Positions 1 through 8,632 of a stretch of 41,884 nt of DNA are shown in pieces (position 1 is the stretch's first letter; each line of letters opens with the position of its first letter). Origin of the DNA: Desulfurococcales archaeon (GTDB lineage Archaea > Thermoproteota > Thermoprotei_A > Sulfolobales > NBVN01); the NCBI GenBank assembly GCA_027023255.1, contig JALVVU010000096.1:1-41884 (forward strand), given 5' to 3'. The notes below the pieces were generated by a model. That model was not told the origin of the DNA. It was given only the letters and a program-made list of their open reading frames with translations, and did not search any database. A program made the translations under genes and the position numbers.

Positions 1-659
1 GTTGAGGCGAAGCCCAGCGCCGTCACTATGACTATTAACGGCGCCATAACGAACGTGAACGAAACCATAAACAGGGACGCCAGTGCTTGAGGAGGCACGA
101 ACCGCCCCCTAAATAACACCATCGCATACCCCCTAACGGGGTTCACCGTGAACTCCGGATTAAGTCCTGCCGACTTAAGGATGAGGGATCTAAGGAAGTC
201 GTTGACCCCGTCGATGAATGCGTTAGCTAGGCTCACCCCTATGCTTGCGATCATTGATATGCCCGTAGCTTTAGTGAATATCTTCACGATCACGGGCTTA
301 CCTGAGGTGAAGTTGGCGGAGGCTCCCTTAGGGACTACGACAACTAAGTCGTACCTGTTACTCGAGAGCCCCTCAGCTATTTCGCGTAGTGTGCATTGAT
401 TCTTGATGAACGTTACTGATGAGTGATTTCTAGCGTACTGAACCACGTAAGCGCCCACGGGCCCCTTATCCATGTCGCAAACAAGTATCTGGGCATGCGT
501 AGCTACGTGCTTGGCCTGCTGTGCAACAGCACTGAATGCGAAGCCGTAGATAGCACCCATAGCCACGAAGATAATTACGGGCATCACTATAGTTGAGATA
601 ATGACTTTCTTGTCCCTTAGAGCCGTCATTACCTCCTTCTTTACTAACTCGCTCATCAT
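1..659 (-). CDS. ABC-2 type export permease, partial (C-terminus beyond window)
   Basis: This is the membrane subunit of an ABC exporter, working with the ATPase encoded just upstream. The frame is open from an ATG at 659 to the window edge, giving about 219 residues. The N-terminus (SELVKKEVMTALRDKK) followed by a hydrophobic helix at about residues 19-42 is typical of ABC-2/NatB permeases. A hydrophilic extracytoplasmic stretch (about 50-150) follows, and a new hydrophobic helix begins near residue 195 before the sequence is cut off. The start overlaps the stop of the ATPase gene in an ATGA arrangement, which implies translational coupling. A second ATG directly follows (656). The substrate cannot be told; NatAB-type sodium export and drug or peptide export are all possible. 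Confidence 0.85.
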   Translation of the reverse strand, partial: MMSELVKKEVMTALRDKKVIISTIVMPVIIFVAMGAIYGFAFSAVAQQAKHVATHAQILVCDMDKGPVGAYVVQYARNHSSVTFIKNQCTLREIAEGLSSNRYDLVVVVPKGASANFTSGKPVIVKIFTKATGISMIASIGVSLANAFIDGVNDFLRSLILKSAGLNPEFTVNPVRGYAMVLFRGRFVPPQALASLFMVSFTFVMAPLIVIVTALGFAS

Positions 660-1378
660 TGCTGACTCACCACCTTAACGAAGACTTCCTCAAGGTTACT
701 CGCGTTAAACGCTTCTTTTAACTCGCGAGGGGTACCTTCAGCAACTATCCTCCCCTTGTTTATTAGGGCTACCCGATCGCAGGTGTACTCTACCTCAAGC
801 ATATTATGTGAGGAAAGGATGACGGCAGCACCCGTCTCCTTGACGAATTCCCTAATCACGTTCCTGACGTACACAGCGTGTACTACGTCAAGCCCCGAGC
901 TTGGCTCGTCGAGAATGGCTAACTTAGGTTTAACCATTAGGGCTCTAGCAAGTTGGAGCCTCCGCTTCATACCCTTGCTGTAGGTCCCCACATATCTCTT
1001 CAGTGCGTCACCTAGGCCGGATAGCCTCGCACCTTCTCTCACGGCGTCATCGCTTAGACCGTAGATCCTCGCCATAAGCTTCAAGTACTCGTAGCCAGTC
1101 ATGTTCTTGTAAGCACCAGCTTCTTCGGGCAGGTAGGAGATGATCCTCCTCACCTTATCCTTCTCCTTGACTACGTCCATTCCGTAGATGAGTACTGTGC
1201 CTTCGGTGGGCTTAAGGATCGTAGCGAGGATCCTAAGCGTTGTTGTCTTACCAGCCCCGTTAGGCCCGACTAAGCCGAAGACCTCACCGGGCTTCACACT
1301 AAAGGATATGCCGTCGACAGCGACAACGTCCCTGAACACCTTACGCAGGTTCTCCACCATCACCACGGCTTCTGCCAT
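656..1378 (-). CDS. ABC-2 exporter ATP-binding protein (NatA/CcmA-like)
   Basis: This 240-residue cytoplasmic ATPase powers the export system whose permease follows. Walker A GPNGAGKT lies at residues 38-45, the signature YSKGM at 133-137, Walker B LAILDEP at 153-159 and the switch histidine at 191. The signature reads SKGM instead of LSGGQ, which is common in the NatA/DrrA/CcmA branch. The length is normal for a single-domain ABC ATPase. The ATG at 1378 has a GAGGTGG Shine-Dalgarno motif four bases upstream and a TATA-like box at 1414-1423. It therefore probably starts its own transcription unit, separate from the exporter pair upstream. The substrate is unknown. Confidence 0.93.
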   Translation of the reverse strand: MAEAVVMVENLRKVFRDVVAVDGISFSVKPGEVFGLVGPNGAGKTTTLRILATILKPTEGTVLIYGMDVVKEKDKVRRIISYLPEEAGAYKNMTGYEYLKLMARIYGLSDDAVREGARLSGLGDALKRYVGTYSKGMKRRLQLARALMVKPKLAILDEPSSGLDVVHAVYVRNVIREFVKETGAAVILSSHNMLEVEYTCDRVALINKGRIVAEGTPRELKEAFNASNLEEVFVKVVSQQ

Positions 1379-1382
1379 CCTT

Positions 1383-1423
1383 CCACCTCGGTGGGGCTAC
1401 GGTCGATAAGAAAGTTAAAAAGA
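1383..1423 (-). promoter_or_regulatory. Promoter and ribosome binding site of the NatA-like gene
   Basis: Read on the minus strand, a TATA-like TCTTTTTAAC (1414-1423) lies about 40 bases before the ATG at 1378, and GAGGTGG (1383-1389) sits four bases before it. The Shine-Dalgarno motif lies inside a small inverted repeat, CCACC-GA-GGTGG. By the usual archaeal spacing, transcription would start near 1391. Confidence 0.5.
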
Positions 1424-1455
1424 GAATGAAAAACATTACATCCTACCTAATGAAC

Positions 1456-2850
1456 TCACAGTAGTTTCTCAGCAAATTTCTCGGCCCTGCCGTGATATAT
1501 TATGGCTATCACCGCGTACAGCAGGAAAGTGCCCGCGATAGCGACAATAATGTTCCAGTAGGTTTGCGTCACGCTTTTGCCCCACACCAGTATGTCCCTC
1601 GCCGCCTCGAACGCGCAAGCAGGTGGGAAGATGTTCGCGAATGCTTGGAGTGGTGCAGGCAGCATCTCCTTGGGCGGCCACCAGATCCCTGTTAGGAAGA
1701 CCAGCATTAACCCGATGGCGGTCGCTGCACCCGTAGCATGGGTGGATCTCACCGTAGGCGCTATGAGGAGCCCTAGACCGTACGCGAAGATCCCGGCTAC
1801 GAAGATTAGCGCGATCGCTAGGTAGTGGTCAGGGTTCAGAGCGTTAAATACTATCCTGCCACCGATTGCGATACCCATCCCTAAGATTACTGCGGCAGAT
1901 AGTGCGGAGATAGCTATGGCGGAGAGCAAGTCCCCGCCTAGGAGCTCAAAGAGCGTTGCTGGGCTAGAGAGCACTCTCTTCAGAACACCACTACTTTTTC
2001 TATATAGGAAGAAGCCTGCCCCAGCAGTAAGGAGACCCGTCATCAAGGACATGCCGACCGCACCCACCGATATCCACCCTATCTGCCCCGCCCTGTCGGC
2101 AGTCGTCGGCGGTCTCACGGTACCCAGCTTAGGGTATAGCGGGAAAGCTATGCTGTAGAAGAAGTACTTAATGTACCTCTCCATGACCTTCGGTGAAGCG
2201 TTTACGCCAGTGTGGCCCCACCAAGCACCTGACGAGTTAGCGGTCTCTAAGAACTTAGAGTAGAACGATGTAACCATGCGTGCTGCGGCGTCAGCCCTCC
2301 TCATACTTAAGTTCGTCATGAGGTTGCCTAAGACGCTCATGATGGACCCGTACCTCATGTACGTTTCGGTAGGCATCGCACCCTTAACCAGTAACGCTAT
2401 CCTGACCGGGGCCCACATCATGAGGGATTTGCTGGCGTTCACCGGCACTATTACCGCGACATCGAACCCCTTATTCACTAGCAATTCCTTTGCAATGCTC
2501 AGGCATTCGGAAAGGTTGCTGTTACAGACATTCTTTATGACCTTAACCTTGTATATGGTCCCGTTACTACCGTTGAGTCGAGCGAACGTGTCCACCAACA
2601 GGCTAGTGAAGTTCTTCTTCACCGTCATGTTTAGGTATGGGATGGTCCAGGAAGCGTTACTCGACGGCAATCCCCTGTCATTATCGATTACCGCGACACG
2701 TAGGGTCATGTGGACCCATCCGACAGGCATGAATATGTACGCCACTATGAATACCCAGAGAATGGGCCATGCTATGGTCCAGAAGACCGCTGACCTATTC
2801 TTAACAAATGACTTGAACTCGTAGAGGGCTATTCGGAATATATCGGCCAT
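1456..2850 (-). CDS. ABC-2 type export permease with large extracytoplasmic domain
   Basis: This is the membrane subunit of the second ABC exporter, 464 residues from the ATG at 2850. An in-frame start exists at 2913, but it would overlap the upstream ATPase gene by 62 bases. The ATG at 2850 follows that gene's TAG after one base and has GGAGG upstream, so I chose it. A first hydrophobic helix (about residues 22-45) is followed by an asparagine-rich extracytoplasmic domain of about 230 residues. Several helices then close the protein, including the segment ending TGIWWPPKEMLP that is typical of ABC2_membrane/YhgE-like permeases. The partner is the ATPase at 2852-3823. The substrate is unknown. 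Confidence 0.88.
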   Translation of the reverse strand: MADIFRIALYEFKSFVKNRSAVFWTIAWPILWVFIVAYIFMPVGWVHMTLRVAVIDNDRGLPSSNASWTIPYLNMTVKKNFTSLLVDTFARLNGSNGTIYKVKVIKNVCNSNLSECLSIAKELLVNKGFDVAVIVPVNASKSLMMWAPVRIALLVKGAMPTETYMRYGSIMSVLGNLMTNLSMRRADAAARMVTSFYSKFLETANSSGAWWGHTGVNASPKVMERYIKYFFYSIAFPLYPKLGTVRPPTTADRAGQIGWISVGAVGMSLMTGLLTAGAGFFLYRKSSGVLKRVLSSPATLFELLGGDLLSAIAISALSAAVILGMGIAIGGRIVFNALNPDHYLAIALIFVAGIFAYGLGLLIAPTVRSTHATGAATAIGLMLVFLTGIWWPPKEMLPAPLQAFANIFPPACAFEAARDILVWGKSVTQTYWNIIVAIAGTFLLYAVIAIIYHGRAEKFAEKLL

Positions 2851-2851
2851 C

Positions 2852-3823
2852 CTAACTACCTCCCTCCATGGGTTCTTCAAGGCCTCTTCCCGTAAGTGCT
2901 CGGAATACGTCACTCAGTGAGGGCTTTCTCACCTTAACCTCCTTGACGTCGATACCTGCACCCTCAAGTGCCTTGAATACTCTTGGTAGGGCTTCATCAG
3001 GGTCACGTACGTGGCACACAATCGTTAGGGGTTGTACTACGTAGGCCTTCTCAGCTAGCCCAGTAAGTAACTCATGCGCCTTAGTGACGTGTTCCCTTAA
3101 CGCGACCGTGACCTCTATAATGCTTGTTGCCCCCAAGGCCTTCAGGCGGAGTTCGTCTGCCGTGCCCTCAGCAACGATTAGGCCCTCATTCATTACGATC
3201 ACCTTATTACTGAACTCAGCGTCCTCTGAGATGTGGGTAGTCATTATCACGGTCTTACCGTCCTTAAGCATCTCACGCAGTAAATTCATGAAGTCCAACC
3301 TAATCCCCGGGTCAAGCCCTGTGGTTGGTTCGTCGAGAACCACAACAGGCGGATCATGCATTAACGCCATAGCCAAAGACAACCTTCTCCTTAGACCGCC
3401 GGACAATTTAGCCGCTACTTTCCTCACATGGTTCTTGAGTCCGAAGGCGTCGATTAGTTCGCGTGCCCGGGCCTTAGCCTCCCTAGACGGTATGTCATAT
3501 AATGCAGCAGCCATCATTAAGTTCTCGTACACGCTCAGCTTGGGCCACACACCACCCTCCTGAGGCACGAATCCCAGTAACGCCCTAGACTTCCGAGAAG
3601 CCCACGGATCCTCACCAAGGATCCTTACACTACCTGCCGTAGGTGGGGTGACACCCGCTATCATGTTGAGCAAGGTCGTCTTCCCTGCCCCATTGGGCCC
3701 TAAGATCGCTGTGAGGGTATTCTTTGGAACCCGTAACGTGACCCCCTTCACCGCCTGCGTGCCGTCAGGGTACTTCTTGCTCAGGTTCAGACACTCAATA
3801 GCGTACTTCAGGTCATTAGTCAT
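2852..3823 (-). CDS. ABC transporter ATP-binding protein of ABC-2 exporter
   Basis: This is the ATPase for the permease that follows it after one base. From the ATG at 3823 it has 323 residues. Walker A GPNGAGKT lies at 42-49, the signature LSGGL at 140-144, Walker B VVVLDEP at 160-166 and the switch histidine at 197. A C-terminal extension of about 90 residues after the ATPase core (from about residue 230) is typical of the DrrA/CcmA-type group. A GTG at 3835 would add four residues. The ATG is preferred because GGGTGG lies eight bases upstream of it. A TATA-like box at 3861-3870 lies 43 bases upstream. The gene starts an operon divergent from the AMP phosphorylase gene. Confidence 0.92.
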   Translation of the reverse strand: MTNDLKYAIECLNLSKKYPDGTQAVKGVTLRVPKNTLTAILGPNGAGKTTLLNMIAGVTPPTAGSVRILGEDPWASRKSRALLGFVPQEGGVWPKLSVYENLMMAAALYDIPSREAKARARELIDAFGLKNHVRKVAAKLSGGLRRRLSLAMALMHDPPVVVLDEPTTGLDPGIRLDFMNLLREMLKDGKTVIMTTHISEDAEFSNKVIVMNEGLIVAEGTADELRLKALGATSIIEVTVALREHVTKAHELLTGLAEKAYVVQPLTIVCHVRDPDEALPRVFKALEGAGIDVKEVKVRKPSLSDVFRALTGRGLEEPMEGGS

Positions 3824-3860
3824 CGGTGTTTCCACCCGAAGGTTACTGTGTTCTTATCTA

Positions 3861-3870
3861 CTTTAAGAAA
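3861..3870 (-). promoter_or_regulatory. TATA-like box of the exporter operon
   Basis: Minus-strand TTTCTTAAAG lies about 43 bases before the ATG at 3823. A perfect 10-base palindrome CTCTGCAGAG (3879-3888) sits directly upstream and could be an operator. The last point is inference. Confidence 0.4.
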
Positions 3871-3974
3871 GGATGATTCTCTGCAGAGCAGAGTTTTAGT
3901 TTCATCAAAAAGGTTTTTCACAGTGCTCAATTCATTTTGCTAGGTTGTAGGACAAGGTTTATTTGCTTCCTCGT

Positions 3975-3984
3975 GAAATATTTA
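3975..3984 (+). promoter_or_regulatory. TATA-like box of the AMP phosphorylase gene
   Basis: GAAATATTTA lies about 50 bases before the ATG at 4031, placing transcription start near 4007. GTGGT at 4021-4025 is a possible ribosome binding site five bases before the start. Confidence 0.4.
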
Positions 3985-4030
3985 CCTCGGCTCCTTCATT
4001 GCGTTAAGGGATTATGGAGAGTGGTAAGCC

Positions 4031-5539
4031 ATGCGGGTTAAGGTAAATGTGGTCCCTGAGAACATGGGTGATTTAAGGGTAGTGTACGTTCCGCGCAACA
4101 TAGCGGAGAAACTTGACCTAGCGCCTGGCTGGAGGGCAGAGATAAGCGTTAACGGGAGGAGGACGACAGCCCTCGTTGCTGTGAAGGATGGTGAGGGCGA
4201 TTACGTCGAGGTTCCTGAGTCTTTCCACAATTACTTAGGTAAGCCCCCCGAAGTTGATCTGCGCCCCTACATAAGCCCGACCTCAGTTCAGTTAATTAAG
4301 AAGAAGCTTAAGGGGACGAAGCTGACTAGGGAGGAGATCTTCGAGATAGTTAAGGATATTGTTGACGGTATCTTAACGGACGTTGAGATAGCGGCTTTCG
4401 TCTCAGCTCAGATGAGTGTGGGGATGGATACGGATGAGATGGTGTCGCTCACGCGTGCCATGGTTGAGACCGGGACTGTGCTGAAGTTCGACGAGCCGGT
4501 GTACGATATTCACTCAATAGGTGGTGTTCCAGGGAACTCTAAGGTCTCCATAGTTGCCGTGCCAATAATAGCGAGTGCTGGTGTTTTCATACCGAAGACC
4601 TCCTCAAGAGCAATCACATCACCTGCGGGCACCGCCGACACTATGGAGGTGTTCGCTCCCGTAGAGTTCACGGTTGATGAGGTTAAGGAGCTTGCGAAGA
4701 GAGTTAATGGCTTCATAATCTGGGGCGGGACACTGAACCTAGCGCCAGCGGACGACATTCTGATAAGAGTTGAGTACGCCCTCCGCGTCGACCCACTCTC
4801 ACAGATGATAGCCTCGATCCTATCGAAGAAACTCAGCATGGGTGTGCAGAACCTGCTCATAGACATACCGACGGGCAGGGGAGCTAAGGTGGAAACCATC
4901 GAGGAGGCGAGGAGCCTAGCCTCGGTCTTCACGCAGGTAGGTCAAGGACTTGGGCTGAGCATAAGGTGCGCCATAACCTACGGCGGTCAACCAATAGGAT
5001 ACGCTGTAGGCCCAGCTCTCGAAGCCAGGGAAGCTCTCGAGACCCTCCTAGGCGGTGGCCCAATGTCTGTCAGGGAGAAGGCGACAGCCATAGCAGGCCT
5101 CATACTGGAGATGGCCGGGGTAGCTCCTCGTGGCGCAGGGAAGAACACTGCGAAGGAGATCTTAGCTAGTGGTAAGGCTTACGAAATGTTCAAGAAGATC
5201 ATAGAGGCCATGGGCAGCAAGAACCCGAACATCAAGCCCGAGGAAATACCTGTCGGCACCCACAAGGTTGAGGTTAGGGCGCCGATGGAGGGCTACGTTA
5301 CGGGCGTGTACAACAGACCAATAACGACCATAGCCCGCGTAGCAGGCGCACCAATTGACAAGGGTGCTGGAGTTAAGCTTTACGTGAAGAGAGGGCATAA
5401 GGTGAAGAAAGGCGACATACTCATGGAGATATACAGCAACTCTGAGACGAGGCTCGAGGAAGCCCTCAAACTGGTCAACAAGTTGAAGCCCATAACGATT
5501 GAGGGAATGCTCCTAGAGACATACCCGGAGTACGTGTGA
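4031..5539 (+). CDS. deoA: AMP phosphorylase
   Basis: The product converts AMP and phosphate into adenine and ribose 1,5-bisphosphate. In archaea this feeds an isomerase and type III RuBisCO in nucleotide salvage. The 502-residue length and the N-terminal domain of about 85 residues distinguish the archaeal AMP phosphorylase from bacterial thymidine phosphorylase (about 440 residues). The phosphate and ribose-binding motifs are visible: HSIGGVPGN at 161-169 and a segment at 189-206 containing KTSSRAITSPAGTADTME. Next comes the glycosyltransferase family 3 core, and a C-terminal barrel-hammerhead domain with VRAPMEGYV. The gene is monocistronic, divergent from the exporter operon. The isomerase and RuBisCO are not in this window. 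Thymidine phosphorylase activity is the alternative but fits the N-terminal domain less well. Confidence 0.93.
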   Translation: MRVKVNVVPENMGDLRVVYVPRNIAEKLDLAPGWRAEISVNGRRTTALVAVKDGEGDYVEVPESFHNYLGKPPEVDLRPYISPTSVQLIKKKLKGTKLTREEIFEIVKDIVDGILTDVEIAAFVSAQMSVGMDTDEMVSLTRAMVETGTVLKFDEPVYDIHSIGGVPGNSKVSIVAVPIIASAGVFIPKTSSRAITSPAGTADTMEVFAPVEFTVDEVKELAKRVNGFIIWGGTLNLAPADDILIRVEYALRVDPLSQMIASILSKKLSMGVQNLLIDIPTGRGAKVETIEEARSLASVFTQVGQGLGLSIRCAITYGGQPIGYAVGPALEAREALETLLGGGPMSVREKATAIAGLILEMAGVAPRGAGKNTAKEILASGKAYEMFKKIIEAMGSKNPNIKPEEIPVGTHKVEVRAPMEGYVTGVYNRPITTIARVAGAPIDKGAGVKLYVKRGHKVKKGDILMEIYSNSETRLEEALKLVNKLKPITIEGMLLETYPEYV

Positions 5540-5632
5540 GTACCACCCCACCCCTTATTTTCCACGCAGAAAATCACGTTATAGGGATCCCTGAATTGGT
5601 ATATATTCACTCTTCTTTAAGGGTGTTAAAGA

Positions 5633-5672
5633 ACTTTTAAAGGATATAATCTAACCTCTAGATAAGCGGTGA
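5633..5672 (+). promoter_or_regulatory. Promoter and ribosome binding site of sufCB
   Basis: TATA-like ACTTTTAAAG (5633-5642) lies about 42 bases before the ATG at 5680, and GGTGA (5668-5672) lies seven bases before it. The predicted leader is about 15 bases. Confidence 0.5.
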
Positions 5673-5679
5673 ACGAGAC

Positions 5680-6423
5680 ATGGGTAACGAAGTACTGAGA
5701 GTTGAGGACGCAGACATCTACGTCGCAGGCAAGAGGATCTTAAGGAAAGTCAACCTCAGCGTCGGCGCTGGCGAACTACACATCGTCATGGGGCCGAACG
5801 CCTCAGGCAAAACAACGTTACTCTCAGCCATAGCTGGTGTTGAGCCCTACGAAGTCAGGTCAGGTAAGGTCATGCTCGCTGGCGAGGACATCACTAATTA
5901 TCCCCTCCATGAGAGGGTTGAGAAAGGGCTCGTACTCGCGTACCAGAACCCCCCAAGCTTTAAGGGGGTTAAGGTATCGGAGATCCTGAAGTGGCTAAGG
6001 AGGAAGTTCGACCTAGATCCTTCCTTCACGGAATCCTTGGCTGAGATACTAGATATCCACAAACTACTTGGGAGGGACCTTTTCTCCGGGATGAGTGGTG
6101 GGGAGAGGAAGAGGTTAGAGACGTACTTAACGCTATCGATAATGCCTAAGGTAGCCCTCCTCGATGAGCCCGACAGCGGTGTTGACCTAGATAGTGTGGG
6201 GAGGATCCTGGAGGCAATAAAGCTTGCGCTGAAGCACGGCGTCTCCGTAGTCCTAGTGACCCACTCAACACACATGCTTAACCTCGTGCGCCCACTCACG
6301 AACACAGTGCACCTAATATTCAAGGGGCACCTTGTTTTCTCAGGACTCTACGATGAGGTAGTCCCCCTAGTCATCAAGAGAGGTTTCGAAGGAGCCGCAA
6401 AGGCGCTTGGGAGGTGGAGTTAA
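5680..6423 (+). CDS. sufC: Fe-S cluster assembly ATPase SufC
   Basis: SufC is the ABC-type ATPase of the SUF system. It drives conformational change in the SufB scaffold on which iron-sulfur clusters are built in the cytoplasm. The 247-residue protein has Walker A GPNASGKT at 38-45, the signature MSGGERKR at 138-145, Walker B with LLDEPDSGVD at 160-169 and the switch histidine at 195. The Q-loop YQNPPSF, the DEPDSGVD box and the VTHSTH motif are characteristic of SufC, not of a transporter ATPase. Its stop codon abuts the ATG of sufB with no gap, so the two are co-translated. Confidence 0.96.
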   Translation: MGNEVLRVEDADIYVAGKRILRKVNLSVGAGELHIVMGPNASGKTTLLSAIAGVEPYEVRSGKVMLAGEDITNYPLHERVEKGLVLAYQNPPSFKGVKVSEILKWLRRKFDLDPSFTESLAEILDIHKLLGRDLFSGMSGGERKRLETYLTLSIMPKVALLDEPDSGVDLDSVGRILEAIKLALKHGVSVVLVTHSTHMLNLVRPLTNTVHLIFKGHLVFSGLYDEVVPLVIKRGFEGAAKALGRWS

Positions 6424-7656
6424 ATGCTAAATAAAAACATGGCTGAAGCCGCCAGGAAAGCGCTAAGTAAGCCCGCACCCTACGGGCCCGACGTGGACCT
6501 AAGCAAATACGATGTCCTCAACCCAAGGAGGATAGAGCCCACGGAAATCCTCGAGCAGGAGAGGGTGCGTGATGCCTCAGGTAGGCTGGGCTTCACGCCG
6601 GAGATCGTTAGGAAGGCAGGGTACGTTCAAGTCGATGAGGCTTACCTAGCGTCAGCGCTCGTCGAGAGCCTAAGGAAGCAAGGAGTATTTGTGATGTCAA
6701 CGGCCGAGGCTCTAAGGAAGCTAGACATAGCTAGGGAGGTCGCGTGGACGCTGATAAGGCCGGACACCGACAAGTACGTCGCCACAGCGTATCTTTACGG
6801 GAAAGAGCAAGGGTACTTCATATACGTTCCGCCCGGCGTCAAGGTGAGGACGCCAATATACACGTGTCTACTCATAACACGAGGCATGACCGCTCAGCTA
6901 CTCCACAACATAATCTACGTAGCTGACGGGGCTGAAGCCAACGTGGTGACGGGGTGCAGTATCGCTGGGCTACATGCCGAGGCACTCCACATAGGCGTGT
7001 CAGAGTTCTTCGTCGGCAAGGGCGCTAAGCTCACCTTCGCAATGATACACGCGTGGTCTAAGGGAGCCGTCGTAAGGCCCCGAACAGCAGTGAGGGTGGC
7101 TGAGGGTGGGAGGTACGTGAGCTACTACATGATATACAGTGCTGTTCATAGCTTACAGTCCTACCCGAAAGTCACCCTAGGACGTAATGCTTCAACATCC
7201 CTCTACTCCATAATCTCGGGTGAGGGTGAAGGGATATACGATGTGGGCTCGTCAGCAACCCTAGCAGGGCCGGGCTCCTCAGCAGAGATAATCTCAAGGA
7301 ACCTCGCTAAGGATAAGTCAAGGGTAGTTGCTAGGGCTGAAATTGTGGGTGAGTCGGGGCCCTCGAAAGGACATATAGAGTGTATGGGGTTAATACTAAG
7401 TGACACGGCGTATATCAGCACAGTACCGCTCCTCGATTCAAGGAACCCCGAAGCAACACTGACCCATGAGGCAGCGATAGGTAAGATAGGTGAGGATCAA
7501 CTAACTTACTTAATGTCTAAAGGATTCAGCGAGGAGGAAGCCCGAGCCCTAATAATTAGGGGCTTCCTAAGCGTTGAGGCCCCCGACCTACCGCCCCAGG
7601 TGAAGCTATCGGTGGACAGGGTGACAGAGCTAATATCCAGTAAGGGGCACGGATGA
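6424..7656 (+). CDS. sufB: Fe-S cluster assembly scaffold SufB
   Basis: SufB is the scaffold for nascent iron-sulfur clusters and the partner of SufC. The 410-residue protein has a helical N-terminal part, the beta-helix core (about 130-330) and the SufB/SufD C-terminal motif THEAAIGKI at 347-355, followed by a segment with EDQLTYLMSKGFSEEEA. C320, in IECMG, lies where the functionally important cysteine of bacterial SufB is expected. H348 and E349 match the conserved HEA pair. GGAGGTGG upstream, inside the end of sufC, is the ribosome binding site. No sufD, sufE or sufS lies nearby, consistent with the minimal archaeal SufBC system in which SufB may form a homodimer. Confidence 0.94.
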   Translation: MLNKNMAEAARKALSKPAPYGPDVDLSKYDVLNPRRIEPTEILEQERVRDASGRLGFTPEIVRKAGYVQVDEAYLASALVESLRKQGVFVMSTAEALRKLDIAREVAWTLIRPDTDKYVATAYLYGKEQGYFIYVPPGVKVRTPIYTCLLITRGMTAQLLHNIIYVADGAEANVVTGCSIAGLHAEALHIGVSEFFVGKGAKLTFAMIHAWSKGAVVRPRTAVRVAEGGRYVSYYMIYSAVHSLQSYPKVTLGRNASTSLYSIISGEGEGIYDVGSSATLAGPGSSAEIISRNLAKDKSRVVARAEIVGESGPSKGHIECMGLILSDTAYISTVPLLDSRNPEATLTHEAAIGKIGEDQLTYLMSKGFSEEEARALIIRGFLSVEAPDLPPQVKLSVDRVTELISSKGHG

Positions 7657-7684
7657 ACGCTAGTCAAGGAACCGGTGGGCGGGC

Positions 7685-8626
7685 TTGGCCGGGATCAAAG
7701 CGATAATCACGCACACCGACCTGGATGGCGTGGCTTCAGCAGCCCTCATATTAAGGGCTGTTGGTAACGTCGATAAGATATTGTTCGCGCAGCCGCACCA
7801 GCTACATGCGGTGCTCGGAAAGATACCGAATGGGTCAACTGTGTACATAGCTGACCTCGGCGTGAATCCCGGCACCCTAGAGAAGGTTGTTAATGAGATC
7901 TCGAGGATCACCAACAGCGGGGGTTCTGTTAGGTGGTTTGATCATCACGTGTGGGATAATGACTGGGTTTCCAAGGTTAAGGAGGCGGGGGCCGACTTAG
8001 CTGTGGATATCACAACATGTGGTGCTGGGGTCGTTGCTAAGTACTTCCCAGTGAGCGGTGAGGGTGTTAAGGAGTTAGTCTCGGCAACGTGTTCTATCGA
8101 CCTATGGTTATTCAACGACTGGCGCGGAAACTACCTAGCAAAGTACGTAGGGCACAAGGAAGGAGGTGAGTGGAGGGAGTATGTTGCCAGGAAGCTAGTG
8201 AACTTCAATGGGGAAATCGACGACGAGGTTGAGTCCATAGCCGAGGAAGCCGTGAGCCGTGAACTGAGACTCTATAGTAAGGTGGTTAAGGAAGCTAAAG
8301 TAGGTAAGGCTGGAGAGTACGTCATAGCGTACTACCTGAAGCCACGGACGGAACACGTAACATCATACATAGGGAACATACTCCTGTCAAGGCACGGTGC
8401 GGACATAGCCCTAATATGCAGGGAAGGCTCGTTAAGCCTGAGAAGCAGGAACGTCAACGTACGTGAAATAGCTAAGAAGCTCGGAGGAGGAGGCCACCCA
8501 GCAGCGGCTGGAGCCCCGATAAGGCCACCCCTACTGATACTCATCCTGGCGAAGCTCGGCCTCAAGTCCCCCCTCCTTAACTGGTGCTTCAAGAAGGTAG
8601 CGGAGGTAATCACCGAAGGTAGGTAA
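7685..8626 (+). CDS. DHH family phosphoesterase
   Basis: This is a predicted manganese-dependent phosphohydrolase of the DHH/DHHA1 superfamily, which includes RecJ-like nucleases, nanoRNases and cyclic dinucleotide phosphodiesterases. The 313-residue protein begins at a TTG with GGTGGG five bases upstream. Motifs in order are HTDLDG (10-15), IADLG (55-59), DHH (86-88), D137 in CSIDLW, and the DHHA1 motif GGGGHPAAAG (267-276). The gene follows sufB after 28 bases and precedes the DUF429 gene by six, so the three may be cotranscribed with sufCB. The archaeal RecJ-like GAN/nanoRNase groups are the nearest candidates, but the substrate is not evident from sequence. Confidence 0.88.
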   Translation: MAGIKAIITHTDLDGVASAALILRAVGNVDKILFAQPHQLHAVLGKIPNGSTVYIADLGVNPGTLEKVVNEISRITNSGGSVRWFDHHVWDNDWVSKVKEAGADLAVDITTCGAGVVAKYFPVSGEGVKELVSATCSIDLWLFNDWRGNYLAKYVGHKEGGEWREYVARKLVNFNGEIDDEVESIAEEAVSRELRLYSKVVKEAKVGKAGEYVIAYYLKPRTEHVTSYIGNILLSRHGADIALICREGSLSLRSRNVNVREIAKKLGGGGHPAAAGAPIRPPLLILILAKLGLKSPLLNWCFKKVAEVITEGR

Positions 8627-8632
8627 TCAATA

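Noticed and set aside
148-399. Plus-strand open frame inside the partial permease gene
   Set aside because: It is antisense to a clear ABC-2 permease frame and has no ribosome binding site or recognisable protein features.
2276-2824. 182-codon plus-strand frame opposite the second permease
   Set aside because: It is a shadow frame: composition reflects the complement of a hydrophobic coding region, and the minus-strand gene has operon spacing and family motifs.
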